Assembly (NCBI GenBank): GCA_963759735.1
Contig: CAVXAF010000007.1
Location: 682,001-746,000 of the forward strand
DNA length: 64,000 bases
Source of the DNA: Hyphomicrobium_A sp963759735
Lineage (GTDB): Bacteria; Pseudomonadota; Alphaproteobacteria; Rhizobiales; Hyphomicrobiaceae
Direction of reading: 5' to 3'
This document shows, piece by piece, positions 18,509-27,652 of the stretch (positions are counted from its first letter, which is position 1; each line of letters begins with the position of its first letter). The notes under the pieces are model-generated. The model searched no databases and had not been told where the DNA came from. It was given only the letters and a program-made list of their open reading frames with translations. Made by a program: the position numbers and the translations under genes.

Positions 18509-19702
18509 CGGCTGAACACTCCTGCGGGATCGATGCGGGTCACCTTGAAGATCGCCGACACTGCGGCGATGGCGCACATGCCAATGGTCAGGGCGAAGAG
18601 CAGCAGCGCCAGTCCGGGGGTCATGATGATGAAAAGCGTCGTATCCTTCGATGCCCATATGACGAGCATCGAGAGGACCATGCCGATGGCATAGCCGACC
18701 ACGGCGCTGAGCATAGCCTGGATCAATATGACCTTGTGGATATAGCCCGCTGACGCGCCCAGGGCCCGCAGGGTGGCGAACTCGTTCAAGTGGTCCTTGG
18801 TGCTTGAGTAGAGCGTCTGGGCGACGATGACGACGCCGACGATCATTCCGAGCGCGGCACCGGCGATAAGTGCCGAGCCTGCGCCCGTCTGAAAGAGCCA
18901 GTAGTCGACGCTGCGATTGCGGAATTCCTGCTGCGTCAGCACCTCGCGATCCTGCAGTCGGCTGACGAGATCCTGGCGCACGGTTTCGAGATCGGCACCG
19001 GGCTCGATATTCACCAGTGCGTAGGATGCCTGGTTGGTGCCGGCATCGAGCAGCATGCGCGCCTGCTTGAGCGAGGTGAAGACATACGGCAACGTCGTGA
19101 ACGAGCGGATGCCGTGGGTCACCGCGGCGATGCGTACCCGCACGCCATTGACCTCGGCGGTTTCGCCGTTCTTGGCGACGCCGAGATCGGCGAAATAAGT
19201 GTCGTCGACGGCGACCGTGAAGGGTGCGTCGAGATCGCCGAGACTGCCGGCGACGAGGTTCCATGGCTTCAGCGAGCCCTGCTTATGGTCGGAGCCGACG
19301 AGCAGCACGGCGGTGCTGCCGCCCTTGGGTTTGCGCCAGGCGGCAAAGCCGACAACGAGTTCCTCGCTTCCGGCGACGCCGGCGGTCGACAGCACGGAGT
19401 ATTTCTCGTGGCCGATGAGCAGCGAGGGATCATCGAAGCTCTTGGTGCCAAGCGGGAACGACCCACAGGTCTCCCTTTGATTCATCCAGCATGGCCGCGA
19501 TCATGCGCTCTGATCCGATGTAGAGGCCGCATTGCACGGCGACCAGCACAACGGAGAAGACGATACCGGTAAGTGTGACGATGAGGCTGAGGCGATCGTG
19601 GAAGAGGTTCCGATAGGCCAGCTTGCCCGCCATCTTGACGGTCTTCGGCTTACCCTGCGGTACCTGTGCCGCTAGCGGCGGAGTGGCGGCATGCGCTTGC
19701 AT
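18505..19702 (-). pseudogene. DevC-like FtsX-family ABC permease, one frameshift
   Basis: The N-terminal piece starts MQAHAATPPLAAQ and has the first membrane helix (RLSLIVTLTGIVFSVVLVA), ending DESKGDLWVVP. The rest continues in another frame from LGTKSFDDPSLLIGH through a periplasmic domain to three membrane helices near the C-terminus. The join falls at the GGG run 19454-19456; removing one base restores a 399-residue protein. A homopolymer indel is therefore a likely cause. It is the first gene of the exporter operon with the ATPase and HlyD protein. Confidence 0.82.
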
Positions 19703-19786
19703 GTTGGGTTCCCTTCGCCTGCTGGAAATACTGGGCAGGCGGTTGCGGCGGTGTTCGCAATTACCGGACGACGCCGGAGATTGTCA

Positions 19787-19819
19787 CAAAGCCGCGAGCC
19801 GGTTCAACCGGCCCGCGGC
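19787..19819 (-). terminator. Terminator after the first C-x14-C family gene
   Basis: GCCGCG at 19791-19796 pairs with CGCGGC at 19814-19819, and inside it GCCGGTT pairs with AACCGGC, with one mismatch between the two stems. On the minus strand the hairpin is followed by CTTTGTG, a short T-tract. It ends the gene at 19837-20316. Confidence 0.55.
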
Positions 19820-19836
19820 CCATGAAGGTCAATTCC

Positions 19837-20316
19837 TCATTCGCACGGCACTGTGAGGGTCATGCCGACGGAGGGAAAGAACTTCTTGCAGTCAAGCTTG
19901 CTGGCGGAGCGTTCCGGCTTGGACTCGGCCTTAACCGACGCGCCGGTTTCCGTCTCGTCCGTGGTTTCCTCGATCGGGTCGATAGCCGCCGTGGTGATCG
20001 AAGAGTTCTCGACGATAGCGTCAGTCTCGGCGGCCACGACCTGTGGCTTGGCAACTTTCTTCTCGACCTTGGCCACCTTGGGGGCCGGAGCGGACTTCTT
20101 AGCCACGTACTGCTTCTTCTTGGCCGCCCGGTGGGCCAGGTATTTCTTGCGCTTGTAGTGACGGTGAGCGTATCCGCCGCCGTTGCCGTGGGCATGGAAG
20201 CCCGGCAGCGGACCGCCAAAGCCGAGGCGGATCTTAAGGCCTGCCTCGGCCGCCGATGAGAACATGCCGGCGGCGGCGATGAGCAGGGTCAAGAGAGCGA
20301 TCAAAGACTTATTCAT
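19837..20316 (-). CDS. Exported C-x14-C family protein, member A
   Basis: This 159-residue protein starts MNKSLIALLTLL with a signal peptide cut near AEA/G. A His/Tyr/Lys-rich part (about 45-90) follows, then a Lys/Ala/Pro-rich stretch, the motif IVENSSI, an acidic linker of about 35 residues and the C-terminal motif DCKKFFPSVGMTLTVPCE. The two cysteines are 14 residues apart and the second is the penultimate residue. Four other proteins in the window share this end. It has its own upstream palindrome (20411-20429) and terminator. Function unknown; an envelope or secreted protein is inferred. Confidence 0.75.
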   Translation of the reverse strand: MNKSLIALLTLLIAAAGMFSSAAEAGLKIRLGFGGPLPGFHAHGNGGGYAHRHYKRKKYLAHRAAKKKQYVAKKSAPAPKVAKVEKKVAKPQVVAAETDAIVENSSITTAAIDPIEETTDETETGASVKAESKPERSASKLDCKKFFPSVGMTLTVPCE

Positions 20317-20410
20317 TGTGTCCTCCAGTGGACAGACTTGGTTGACGATGACCTCCGCAGCAGTCTCGCGTTGTCATCTTGCGTGCATCATTGCCGGCCG
20401 CCGGCCTGGA

Positions 20411-20429
20411 CGCTGTTCCAGCAGTGACA
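20411..20429 (-). promoter_or_regulatory. Shared 19-bp palindromic element, copy 2
   Basis: On the minus strand it reads TGTCACTGCTGGAACAGCG. It is 95 bp upstream of the family member A start and matches copy 1 at 15 of 19 positions or more, differing only in the 4-base spacer. Confidence 0.6.
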
Positions 20430-20479
20430 CGCCGAAATCTTTTGCGGCCGGGCGCCAGCGGCGGGGCTCGGAAACACGG

Positions 20480-20505
20480 ACGGCCCCGGAACAGTCCGGG
20501 GCCGT
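20480..20505 (-). terminator. Terminator after family member B
   Basis: ACGGCCCCGGA and TCCGGGGCCGT form a perfect 11-bp stem around ACAG. On the minus strand it lies 20 bases after the stop of the 20525-21025 gene. The T-tract is weak on that side (CCGTGTTT), so efficiency is uncertain. Confidence 0.55.
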
Positions 20506-20524
20506 TGTTTCGCGAATGGCTCGA

Positions 20525-21025
20525 TTACTTGGCGCAGGGCACCGAGAGGGTCATGCCGACCGAGGCGAAGAAAGATTTGCACCCAACGTCCTTGATGGCG
20601 GAGGCAACCTTCTGAGCCGGCGTTTCGGACTTGGTCTTGGCAACCTTGCGCACCGGCTCGTCGGCGGGCGTCTCGACCTTCGCTTCGGCGACCTCATCGG
20701 CAACGGAAATCGAAGAATTCTCGACGATGGCGACTTCATCGGCAGGAGCCTCGGCGGGATCGGGCTTGCTCTCGACCTTGGCGACGACCGGCCGCTTGGC
20801 GATGGCGCGGCTGGCAACCTCGACCCGAGGCTTGGTACGGCGCACTGACTGACGGACGGCCTGGCGACGATAGCCGCCGCCGGAAGAGCCACCGCAGCCG
20901 GCCTTGTGAACCTCGCTGAAGCCAGCAGGGGCATTGATGCGAACGTTGAAGCCGGCCTCGGCGCCCGTGGCGACAAACCCGATGGCGATGGATGCGGCGG
21001 CGATCGCGGTGAGCAGCTTGTTCAT
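20525..21025 (-). CDS. Exported C-x14-C family protein, member B
   Basis: This 166-residue protein starts MNKLLTAIAAASIAIG with a signal peptide cut near AEA/G. The mature start has one extra Cys in HKAGCGGSSGGGYRR. A basic part, then the motif IVENSSI, a linker of about 43 residues and the C-terminus GCKSFFASVGMTLSVPCAK follow. The ATG at 21025 is chosen over a longer open frame because it aligns with the MNK starts of two paralogues. Function unknown. Confidence 0.75.
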   Translation of the reverse strand: MNKLLTAIAAASIAIGFVATGAEAGFNVRINAPAGFSEVHKAGCGGSSGGGYRRQAVRQSVRRTKPRVEVASRAIAKRPVVAKVESKPDPAEAPADEVAIVENSSISVADEVAEAKVETPADEPVRKVAKTKSETPAQKVASAIKDVGCKSFFASVGMTLSVPCAK

Positions 21026-21086
21026 GGTCGTCTCCAGGGGTTCAAGGTCAATCTCTGCGCTGATCCTGGGGGAGAAGCCGCCCTGC

Positions 21087-21105
21087 CGCTGTCCCGACCG
21101 GAACA
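21087..21105 (-). promoter_or_regulatory. Shared 19-bp palindromic element, copy 3
   Basis: On the minus strand it reads TGTTCCGGTCGGGACAGCG, the most symmetrical copy of the inverted repeat (TGTTCC against GGGACA). It lies about 62 bp upstream of family member B. Confidence 0.55.
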
Positions 21106-21130
21106 GGCGAGCGATTTCCGTCGCTTGAGA

Positions 21131-21162
21131 TGAAAAAAAAATCCCGGCCGCGAGGCCGGGAT
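21131..21162 (-). terminator. Rho-independent terminator after family member C
   Basis: ATCCCGGCC (21141-21149) and GGCCGGGAT (21154-21162) form a perfect 9-bp stem with a GCGA loop. On the minus strand it is followed by eight or more T residues. It sits about 30 bp after the stop of the gene at 21195-21692. Confidence 0.88.
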
Positions 21163-21194
21163 GGAAGTTGGCTGGAGGAAGCAAAAAGCGAGGA

Positions 21195-21692
21195 TCAGTC
21201 ACACGGAACCGAAAGCGTCATGCCGACCGACGGGAAATACGTCTTGCAGCCGACCGCCTTGCCCGATCGGCGCTCGCCGGACGACTTGACCGGGCGACGT
21301 TCAAAGGAGTCGTCGGAGGCGACTTCGTCGCTGCCGCCGGCGATGGAGGAGTTCTCATTGGCAACGTCATAATCCTGCTCGCGATCCTGGCCGCGCTGGC
21401 GCGTCCGGGTAGAGGTGCCGGACTTGCTTTCGGGCTCGGCGGCTTGTCGCTGGGCGGAAGGAGCAGAGCGGGCGGCGCTGCCGCGCCGGCTACCTGACTG
21501 TGAGTACCCGCGGCGCTGAGAGCCGTAATAACCCTCCTCAGCGGCTTCCTCGCGGGCGGCCTGCTGCTCGTAGGCGCGCTCATAGGCGGCTTCCTGAGCT
21601 TCGCCGCAATATTCATCGCAGGCTCGCGCCTGCGGGATGGCGGCGACTGTCAGGATGAAGAGGGCGGCAACTGAGGCTGGAAGCTTGATCAT
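21195..21692 (-). CDS. Exported C-x14-C family protein, member C
   Basis: This 165-residue protein starts MIKLPASVAALFILT with a signal peptide cut near ARA/C. The mature N-terminus has CDEYC, then a Glu/Ala/Arg/Gln/Tyr-rich region, the motif NENSSI, a short charged linker and the C-terminus GCKTYFPSVGMTLSVPCD. It is framed by its own palindrome (21752-21770) and terminator. The variable middle differs completely from members A and B, while the C-terminal 18 residues are nearly fixed. Function unknown. Confidence 0.75.
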   Translation of the reverse strand: MIKLPASVAALFILTVAAIPQARACDEYCGEAQEAAYERAYEQQAAREEAAEEGYYGSQRRGYSQSGSRRGSAARSAPSAQRQAAEPESKSGTSTRTRQRGQDREQDYDVANENSSIAGGSDEVASDDSFERRPVKSSGERRSGKAVGCKTYFPSVGMTLSVPCD

Positions 21693-21751
21693 CGTCTTTC
21701 CCCGAGATTGGCGTCGTTCTGGGGAGCATGATGAACGCGGGGTGAATGGCG

Positions 21752-21770
21752 CGCTGTTCCCACCGTTACA
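21752..21770 (-). promoter_or_regulatory. Shared 19-bp palindromic element, copy 4
   Basis: On the minus strand it reads TGTAACGGTGGGAACAGCG, about 60 bp upstream of family member C. The right half GGAACAGCG is identical to copies 1, 2 and 5. Confidence 0.6.
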
Positions 21771-21809
21771 CGTGGCCAACACAAAGGCCTCCGAGTGGGT
21801 GGCGCCGCC

Positions 21810-21841
21810 AAAAAAAACGATCCCGGCGGTGGCCGGGATCG
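21810..21841 (-). terminator. Rho-independent terminator after family member D
   Basis: CGATCCCGGC (21818-21827) and GCCGGGATCG (21832-21841) form a perfect 10-bp stem with a GGTG loop, followed on the minus strand by eight T residues. The arm ATCCCGGC is the same as in the terminator at 21131-21162, which suggests duplication of a whole gene-plus-terminator unit. Confidence 0.88.
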
Positions 21842-21873
21842 CGCGGTATTGGCTCAGTGGTCGGCCTGGAGAC

Positions 21874-22410
21874 TTATTCGCAGGGGACCGAAAGGGTGAC
21901 GCCGGCCGAGGGGAAGAACTTCTTGCAGTCGAGGCTCTTTGCTTCCTGGCGAGCGGTATCGATCTTCTTGGGCGTCTCGGGCGAGTTCGCCGAGACCAGC
22001 GAGATCGATGAATTCTCGGTCTGGGCACCGGCCGTGTCCGTCGAGCCGGTGTCCACCGGAGCGGGTAACGTCTCACCAGCCGCGCGAGCGATGCTGCTCG
22101 CCTCGGTCACGGCGTCGGTCGAGGTCTCTTCGGCGACCTCCTCGGCAGGGGCCGATTTGGTGGATTTCTTCGCCGAACGCGTCGGCGACTTTTCCTGGCG
22201 CTCGCGGCGAACGGAGCGCTCTCTCTTGCGCTCGCGGTACTCGCGGGCCTCGCTGCGGCGGCCGCTGTTGGCAATCGCGGCGGCTCCAAGGCCAAGCCCG
22301 ACACCGACGCCGATACCAATGCCGACGCCGCGCATGCCGGCCTGGGCCGTCGTGACGGTGGAGGTGAAAGCCAGGAGGAGGGCGGTGGCGAGGGCGAGCA
22401 ACTTGTTCAT
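21874..22410 (-). CDS. Exported C-x14-C family protein, member D
   Basis: This 178-residue protein starts MNKLLALATALLLAF with a signal peptide cut near AQA/G. A glycine-rich hydrophobic stretch (VGIGIGVGVGLGLGAAAIA) follows, which could insert into a membrane. Then come a strongly Arg/Glu-charged helix, the motif QTENSSI and the C-terminus DCKKFFPSAGVTLSVPCE. It is the first of four tandem paralogues on this strand and has its own palindrome and terminator. Function unknown. Confidence 0.75.
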   Translation of the reverse strand: MNKLLALATALLLAFTSTVTTAQAGMRGVGIGIGVGVGLGLGAAAIANSGRRSEAREYRERKRERSVRRERQEKSPTRSAKKSTKSAPAEEVAEETSTDAVTEASSIARAAGETLPAPVDTGSTDTAGAQTENSSISLVSANSPETPKKIDTARQEAKSLDCKKFFPSAGVTLSVPCE

Positions 22411-22488
22411 CGAAGTCTCCGTCGGGTTCAGTGCGTGGCGCCCCGTTGGGCTGCCATGACGCTGATAGTGACGCTCCGCCCATAATGC

Positions 22489-22507
22489 CGCTGTTCCGGG
22501 CGAAACA
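22489..22507 (-). promoter_or_regulatory. Shared 19-bp palindromic element, copy 5
   Basis: On the minus strand it reads TGTTTCGCCCGGAACAGCG, about 79 bp upstream of family member D. The spacing between the half-sites is 4 bases, as in every other copy. Confidence 0.6.
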
Positions 22508-22890
22508 GGACAAGAATCTTACACCCACAGGAGCGCCGAAGCGGCCGCCGGGAGGGTAAGGGGCTGAATGCCGTGTCCGCTCAGAAACTTGGGTCGGCCG
22601 ATTGGACTCCAGAAAATTCTTCTCCGTGGCTGTGGGATACGTGCCGCAATGGCGTCCGCGATCTAGTCCATGCGGCCGAAAGCTTATGGGGCGGAGCGGG
22701 GGCCTGGCAGTTCCGCAGGGTACCGTTGATGCGCCGTGGCGCGCGCCGGGCCCCGGGGATCATCCCGCCAGGTGAAGCTTTTCGGCTGCAGAACGGGCCC
22801 TTAGACTGCTAGGGTGCGTTGAACGGTTGCCAACTCCACCCGATATGCCGTAACGCTGATTAACAGTTGGGCCCAAGAACCTAGATCCGC
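22508..22890. other. Intergenic region without a supported gene
   Basis: This gap separates the divergent family member D and the Rrf2 gene. A GTG-started frame of 79 codons (22573-22812, plus strand) has no ribosome site or recognisable motif, so I do not call it. Nothing else convincing is seen. Confidence 0.4.
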
Positions 22891-23376
22891 ATGCGCATCA
22901 ACAAATCCACCAATCACGCTGTCCGCATTCTGATCGACTGCGCAAAGGCCGATGGTCAGTTGATCAAGGTGGCCGATATCGCCAAGCGGCTGGATATCAC
23001 GCAGCAGAACGCCTTCAAGATCGTGCATATCCTGGCCAAGGCTGGCTTTCTGGCCTCGGCACGCGGCCGCCATGGCGGCGTGCGGCTGGCCCGGCCGGCG
23101 CGGCAAATCCGCATCGGCGACGTGGTCCGCTCGATCGAGACCATGGGCCAGGACAAGCAAGACAGCACCCGCGGCAGCCTGCACCAGATCGTCGACGACG
23201 CGCTGGATGCATTCATCAGCGTCCTCGACCAGCACACCCTCGAGGATATGGTCGGGGCGTCCCAATCGGCGGCGGCGCGCGAGCCCGGCGGCCGTTCGGG
23301 CAAGACGCCGCTGCGTGGCACCACGGCCCGCACGCGGCGTGGACCCCAGCAGTCGGCCCCTCGGCAGCTTGGTTAA
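22891..23376 (+). CDS. Rrf2-family transcriptional regulator without Fe-S cysteines
   Basis: This 161-residue protein starts MRINKSTNHAVRILIDC. It has the winged helix-turn-helix of the family (KVADIAKRLDITQQNAFKIVHILAKAGFL, then GRHGGVRLARP). IscR, NsrR and RirA hold three cysteines in the region after residue 90; here there is none, and the only Cys is at position 17. The protein therefore probably does not bind an Fe-S cluster. A basic Arg/Gly/Ser-rich tail follows residue 125. It precedes a Bfd-like ferredoxin and bacterioferritin, so a link to iron control is inferred. Confidence 0.85.
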   Translation: MRINKSTNHAVRILIDCAKADGQLIKVADIAKRLDITQQNAFKIVHILAKAGFLASARGRHGGVRLARPARQIRIGDVVRSIETMGQDKQDSTRGSLHQIVDDALDAFISVLDQHTLEDMVGASQSAAAREPGGRSGKTPLRGTTARTRRGPQQSAPRQLG

Positions 23377-23444
23377 CGCTCCCGCGTCATTGACGGTCAC
23401 GCCGGTCAACCTCTGGCCGCGCTTAATTGCGACGTAAACAGCCC

Positions 23445-23487
23445 TTGACACAAGCGCTGGCACCTTCAAAAGTCGAAAACGCTTTTC
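23445..23487 (+). promoter_or_regulatory. Probable promoter and palindrome before the Bfd-like gene
   Basis: TTGACA at 23445-23450 looks like a sigma-70 -35 box, though the -10 box is not clear. Just downstream GAAAA-CGC-TTTTC (23475-23487) is a perfect short palindrome that could serve as an operator for the neighbouring Rrf2 protein. This last point is inference only. Confidence 0.35.
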
Positions 23488-23539
23488 CATATTTAAGGCA
23501 CGCGCAGCCCTACATAAAAACGCGCGCAAGGAAGCCGCG

Positions 23540-23881
23540 ATGATCGTCTGTTCCTGTACCGAGATTACCGATCGCGACATCGAGGGCGCACTGCTTGAGA
23601 TTCTCTCGGCGCCAAGCGCACCCATCCCAACTCCGGGCATCGTCTATCGGCATCTCGCCAAACGCATGAACTGCTGCAGCTGTGCCCCGCTCGCCGTCGA
23701 GACGATCTACAACAAGGTCGACGAACTGGAGAAGAAGGGGCTGATCTCGCCGACGCTCAGCGCCACGACGCGCTCGAAGCTTCTCGAGTTCACGTCGCTT
23801 CGTTCAACGCCGCGCTTCGCGACAACGAATCCTGAGTGCACGACTCAGCCATCGCGGCGCAACGTGCGCAACATCGTCTGA
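23540..23881 (+). CDS. bfd: Bacterioferritin-associated ferredoxin-like [2Fe-2S] protein
   Basis: This 113-residue protein starts MIVCSCTEITDRDIEGAL. The Bfd-type cluster motif is visible: CxC (Cys4, Cys6) and a distal CCSC (Cys45 or Cys46 with Cys48). Bfd reduces the haem of bacterioferritin so that stored iron is released. This version has a longer loop between the halves than E. coli Bfd and a Ser/Thr/Arg-rich tail of about 40 residues beyond the domain. Bacterioferritin follows on the same strand, which supports the role. Confidence 0.8.
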   Translation: MIVCSCTEITDRDIEGALLEILSAPSAPIPTPGIVYRHLAKRMNCCSCAPLAVETIYNKVDELEKKGLISPTLSATTRSKLLEFTSLRSTPRFATTNPECTTQPSRRNVRNIV

Positions 23882-24115
23882 TCGAGCAGTTGCGCGCTCT
23901 CTGAACGCTTCTGAAAACTTGAGCTGCCGACTCGGCAATCGCAAGATGTCGTTCGCAATGTCGCTGTCGCGATTTTTAGGCTGGAATCTTTCTAATTAAC
24001 CACCCAATATCGCCGCGCGTCCTCGCAGCGAGGATTGCGTTCGCTGAGTGACGTCGCCACGCGCCAACGTCTGACTCAGTTTCCAGCCACGATCGTTGAA
24101 GGACAGAGGGCGGCC

Positions 24116-24613
24116 ATGAAGGGCAATAAGGAAGTTATCGACGCGCTGAACTTCGCGCTCAAGTTGGAGCTCGGCGCGGTCAATCAATACTGGCTGCATT
24201 ATCGTCGTCTCGACGACTGGGGCTACACGAAGATCGCCAAGAAGGAGCGGCAGGAATCCATCGAGGAGATGCAGCACGCCGACAAGCTGATCACGCGCAT
24301 CATCTTCCTGGAGGGCTTCCCCAAGATGCAGGAGATCGCGCCGATGATGATCGGCGAGAACCTCAAGGAGGTTCTGGAGTGCGATCTCAAGGGCGAATAC
24401 ATCGCGCAGGAGTTCTATTCCAAGTCGCGCGAGCTGTGCCGGGTGCACAAGGACTACGTGTCCATGGATCTCTTCGAGGAGCTGCTGAAGGATGAGGAGA
24501 GCCACATCGACTTCATCGAAACGCAGCTCGACCTCCTGAAGAGCATCGGCATTCAGAACTACGGACAGCTGCAGGCGGCGCCGGCCAACGAGGTCGAAGG
24601 CCATTCGGACTGA
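24116..24613 (+). CDS. bfr: Bacterioferritin
   Basis: This 165-residue four-helix iron store starts MKGNKEVIDALNFAL. All ferroxidase ligands fall at the canonical positions: Glu18, Tyr25, Glu51, His54, Glu94, Glu127 and His130. Met52, the haem ligand, is present, so it should form a haem-containing 24-mer. AAGGACAGAGGG precedes the start. It lies 234 bp after the Bfd-like gene, so it may have its own promoter in that gap. Confidence 0.96.
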   Translation: MKGNKEVIDALNFALKLELGAVNQYWLHYRRLDDWGYTKIAKKERQESIEEMQHADKLITRIIFLEGFPKMQEIAPMMIGENLKEVLECDLKGEYIAQEFYSKSRELCRVHKDYVSMDLFEELLKDEESHIDFIETQLDLLKSIGIQNYGQLQAAPANEVEGHSD

Positions 24614-24627
24614 ACCGATCAAGCCCT

Positions 24628-24671
24628 GTCATCCCGGGTAGAGCGTTGACGCTCAGCGCTTCCGGGATGAC
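24628..24671. terminator. Palindrome between convergent bfr and the AmpG-like gene
   Basis: GTCATCCCGG (24628-24637) and CCGGGATGAC (24662-24671) are perfect 10-bp inverted arms; inside, GAGCGT and ACGCTC form a second small stem. It sits between two convergent genes, so it can end transcription from both sides. GTCATCCCGG-type arms also resemble dispersed intergenic palindromes of alphaproteobacteria. Confidence 0.55.
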
Positions 24672-24686
24672 GGAATTGCCGAGGGC

Positions 24687-26040
24687 CTAGCCGCCGTTGC
24701 GGCCCTCCTCAAGGGCGCGGAAATGTCCGCGCCCCTGCAACCACACCATCAGCATCAGCGCCGGGATCGCGGTGAGCGCGGTGCCGATGAAGAACAGCGG
24801 CCAGCCGAGCTCCTGAGCTGCAAAACCGGTGCCCGAGGAGAAGAACGTACGCCCTGTCGAGGCGAGCGCCGTCAGCAGCGCATACTGAGTTGCCGTGTGC
24901 AGCGGATTGCGGCACAGCGCCGACAGGTAAGCGACGAAGATCACCGTGCCGATGGCGCCGGAGAAGTTCTCGGCGACGATGGCGACGGTAAGCGCGCCGG
25001 TACTCGGCGGCTGATATCCCAGCCACACGAAGACGAGGTTGGAGAACATCTGCAGGAACGCGGCGAGCCACAGCGCGGTCGATAGCGGCAAGGCGCGCGC
25101 GACCGCGCCGCCGGTAAAGCCGCCCACCAGCAGTGCGGCGAGGCCGACACCTTTAACGATCGCAGCGTAGGTCGCCTTGGTGTAGCCGAGCGACAAGACG
25201 AACGGCGCCGTCATGGTGCCGGCCAGCGCGTCGCACAGCTTGAACAAGACGACGAACAGCAAGATGCCGAGCGCCGCGTCGCGGGCGAGGAAATCGGAAA
25301 AGGCGCCCTTGGCGGTGTCAAACAGGCGCAGTAGCGGACTGCCGCTCTGCGGGACCTCGCGCAGGTCGGACTGCGGTTCGCGAGCGACAATGGCGGCAAA
25401 CAGGCCGACCAGCACCAGCAGCGCGGCGGCGGCATAGGCGATCGGCCACACCGCCTGCTGGCTGAGCCCCTGCGCCTCCAGCCAGGCGCTGAAGCCGATG
25501 ACGCCGGCGCCCGATGCCAGCATGCCGATGCGGTAGGCGGCGACATAGCCGGCCATGCCTGCGGCCTGCTCGTCCACTGGGCAGGCTCTGCACGCGGTAG
25601 GCGTCGACGACGATGTCCTGCGTCGCCGAGGCGAAGGCAACGATGAGCGCCCCGAGCCCGATCATCCACGGGGCGTTGATCGGATCGCGGGTGCCGAGGA
25701 AGACGATGGCGGCCATGAGCACGAGCTGCGAGGCGATGAGCCAGGCGCGGCGGCGGCCGAAGCGGCGCGACAGGCCAGGGACCTGCCAGGCGTCAACGAT
25801 CGGCGCCCAGATGAACTTCAGCGTATACGGCAAGCCGGCGAGCGCCAGCAGCCCAATGGTGCCGAGGTCAACGCCGCTGTCGGCCATCCATACCCGCAAG
25901 GTCTCGCCCGACAACGCCAGTGGCAGACCGGAGGAAAACCCGAGCAGCATGATGACGAGCACGCTCGGCCGCAGGTAGACCGTCAATCCTTCAAGGTAGG
26001 ATGGGCCTGGCTGCGGTTCGCTCTGCGTCGGGACGCTCAT
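24687..26040 (-). pseudogene. AmpG-like muropeptide MFS transporter, one frameshift
   Basis: The N-terminal third starts MSVPTQSEPQPGPSYLEGL and includes LGFSSGLPLALSGETLRVW, typical of AmpG, and IVVDAYRVQSLP. The rest continues in another frame from VDEQAAGMAGYVAAYRIGML to the stop at 24687. Removing one base from the GGG run 25579-25581 restores a protein of about 450 residues with 12 helices. AmpG imports anhydromuropeptides for cell-wall recycling. Homopolymer position and conserved flanks suggest a recent or artefactual indel. Confidence 0.82.
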
Positions 26041-26161
26041 GCGGGACTTGGCTCCGATGGGAAAGAAGGGCAGGGCTTGCTACTAAGGCGCGAGGCGTCT
26101 GTCGATGCATGTCGGCGATTAGAGTGACCGCAGTGCGGCAATAAGAACCGGGGAGCGGGGC

Positions 26162-27648
<1,487 letters not shown>

Positions 27649-27652
<4 letters not shown>

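Noticed and set aside
20411..22507. Reading GGAAC in the shared element as the -35 box of an EcfG general-stress promoter
   Set aside because: No CGTT or similar -10 box lies 16-17 bases downstream in the five copies, and the conserved block is palindromic and extends upstream as TGTnnC, which EcfG promoters do not require.
22573..22812. A 79-codon GTG-started frame between family member D and the Rrf2 gene
   Set aside because: No ribosome site, no family similarity and no neighbour support; kept only as part of the intergenic description.
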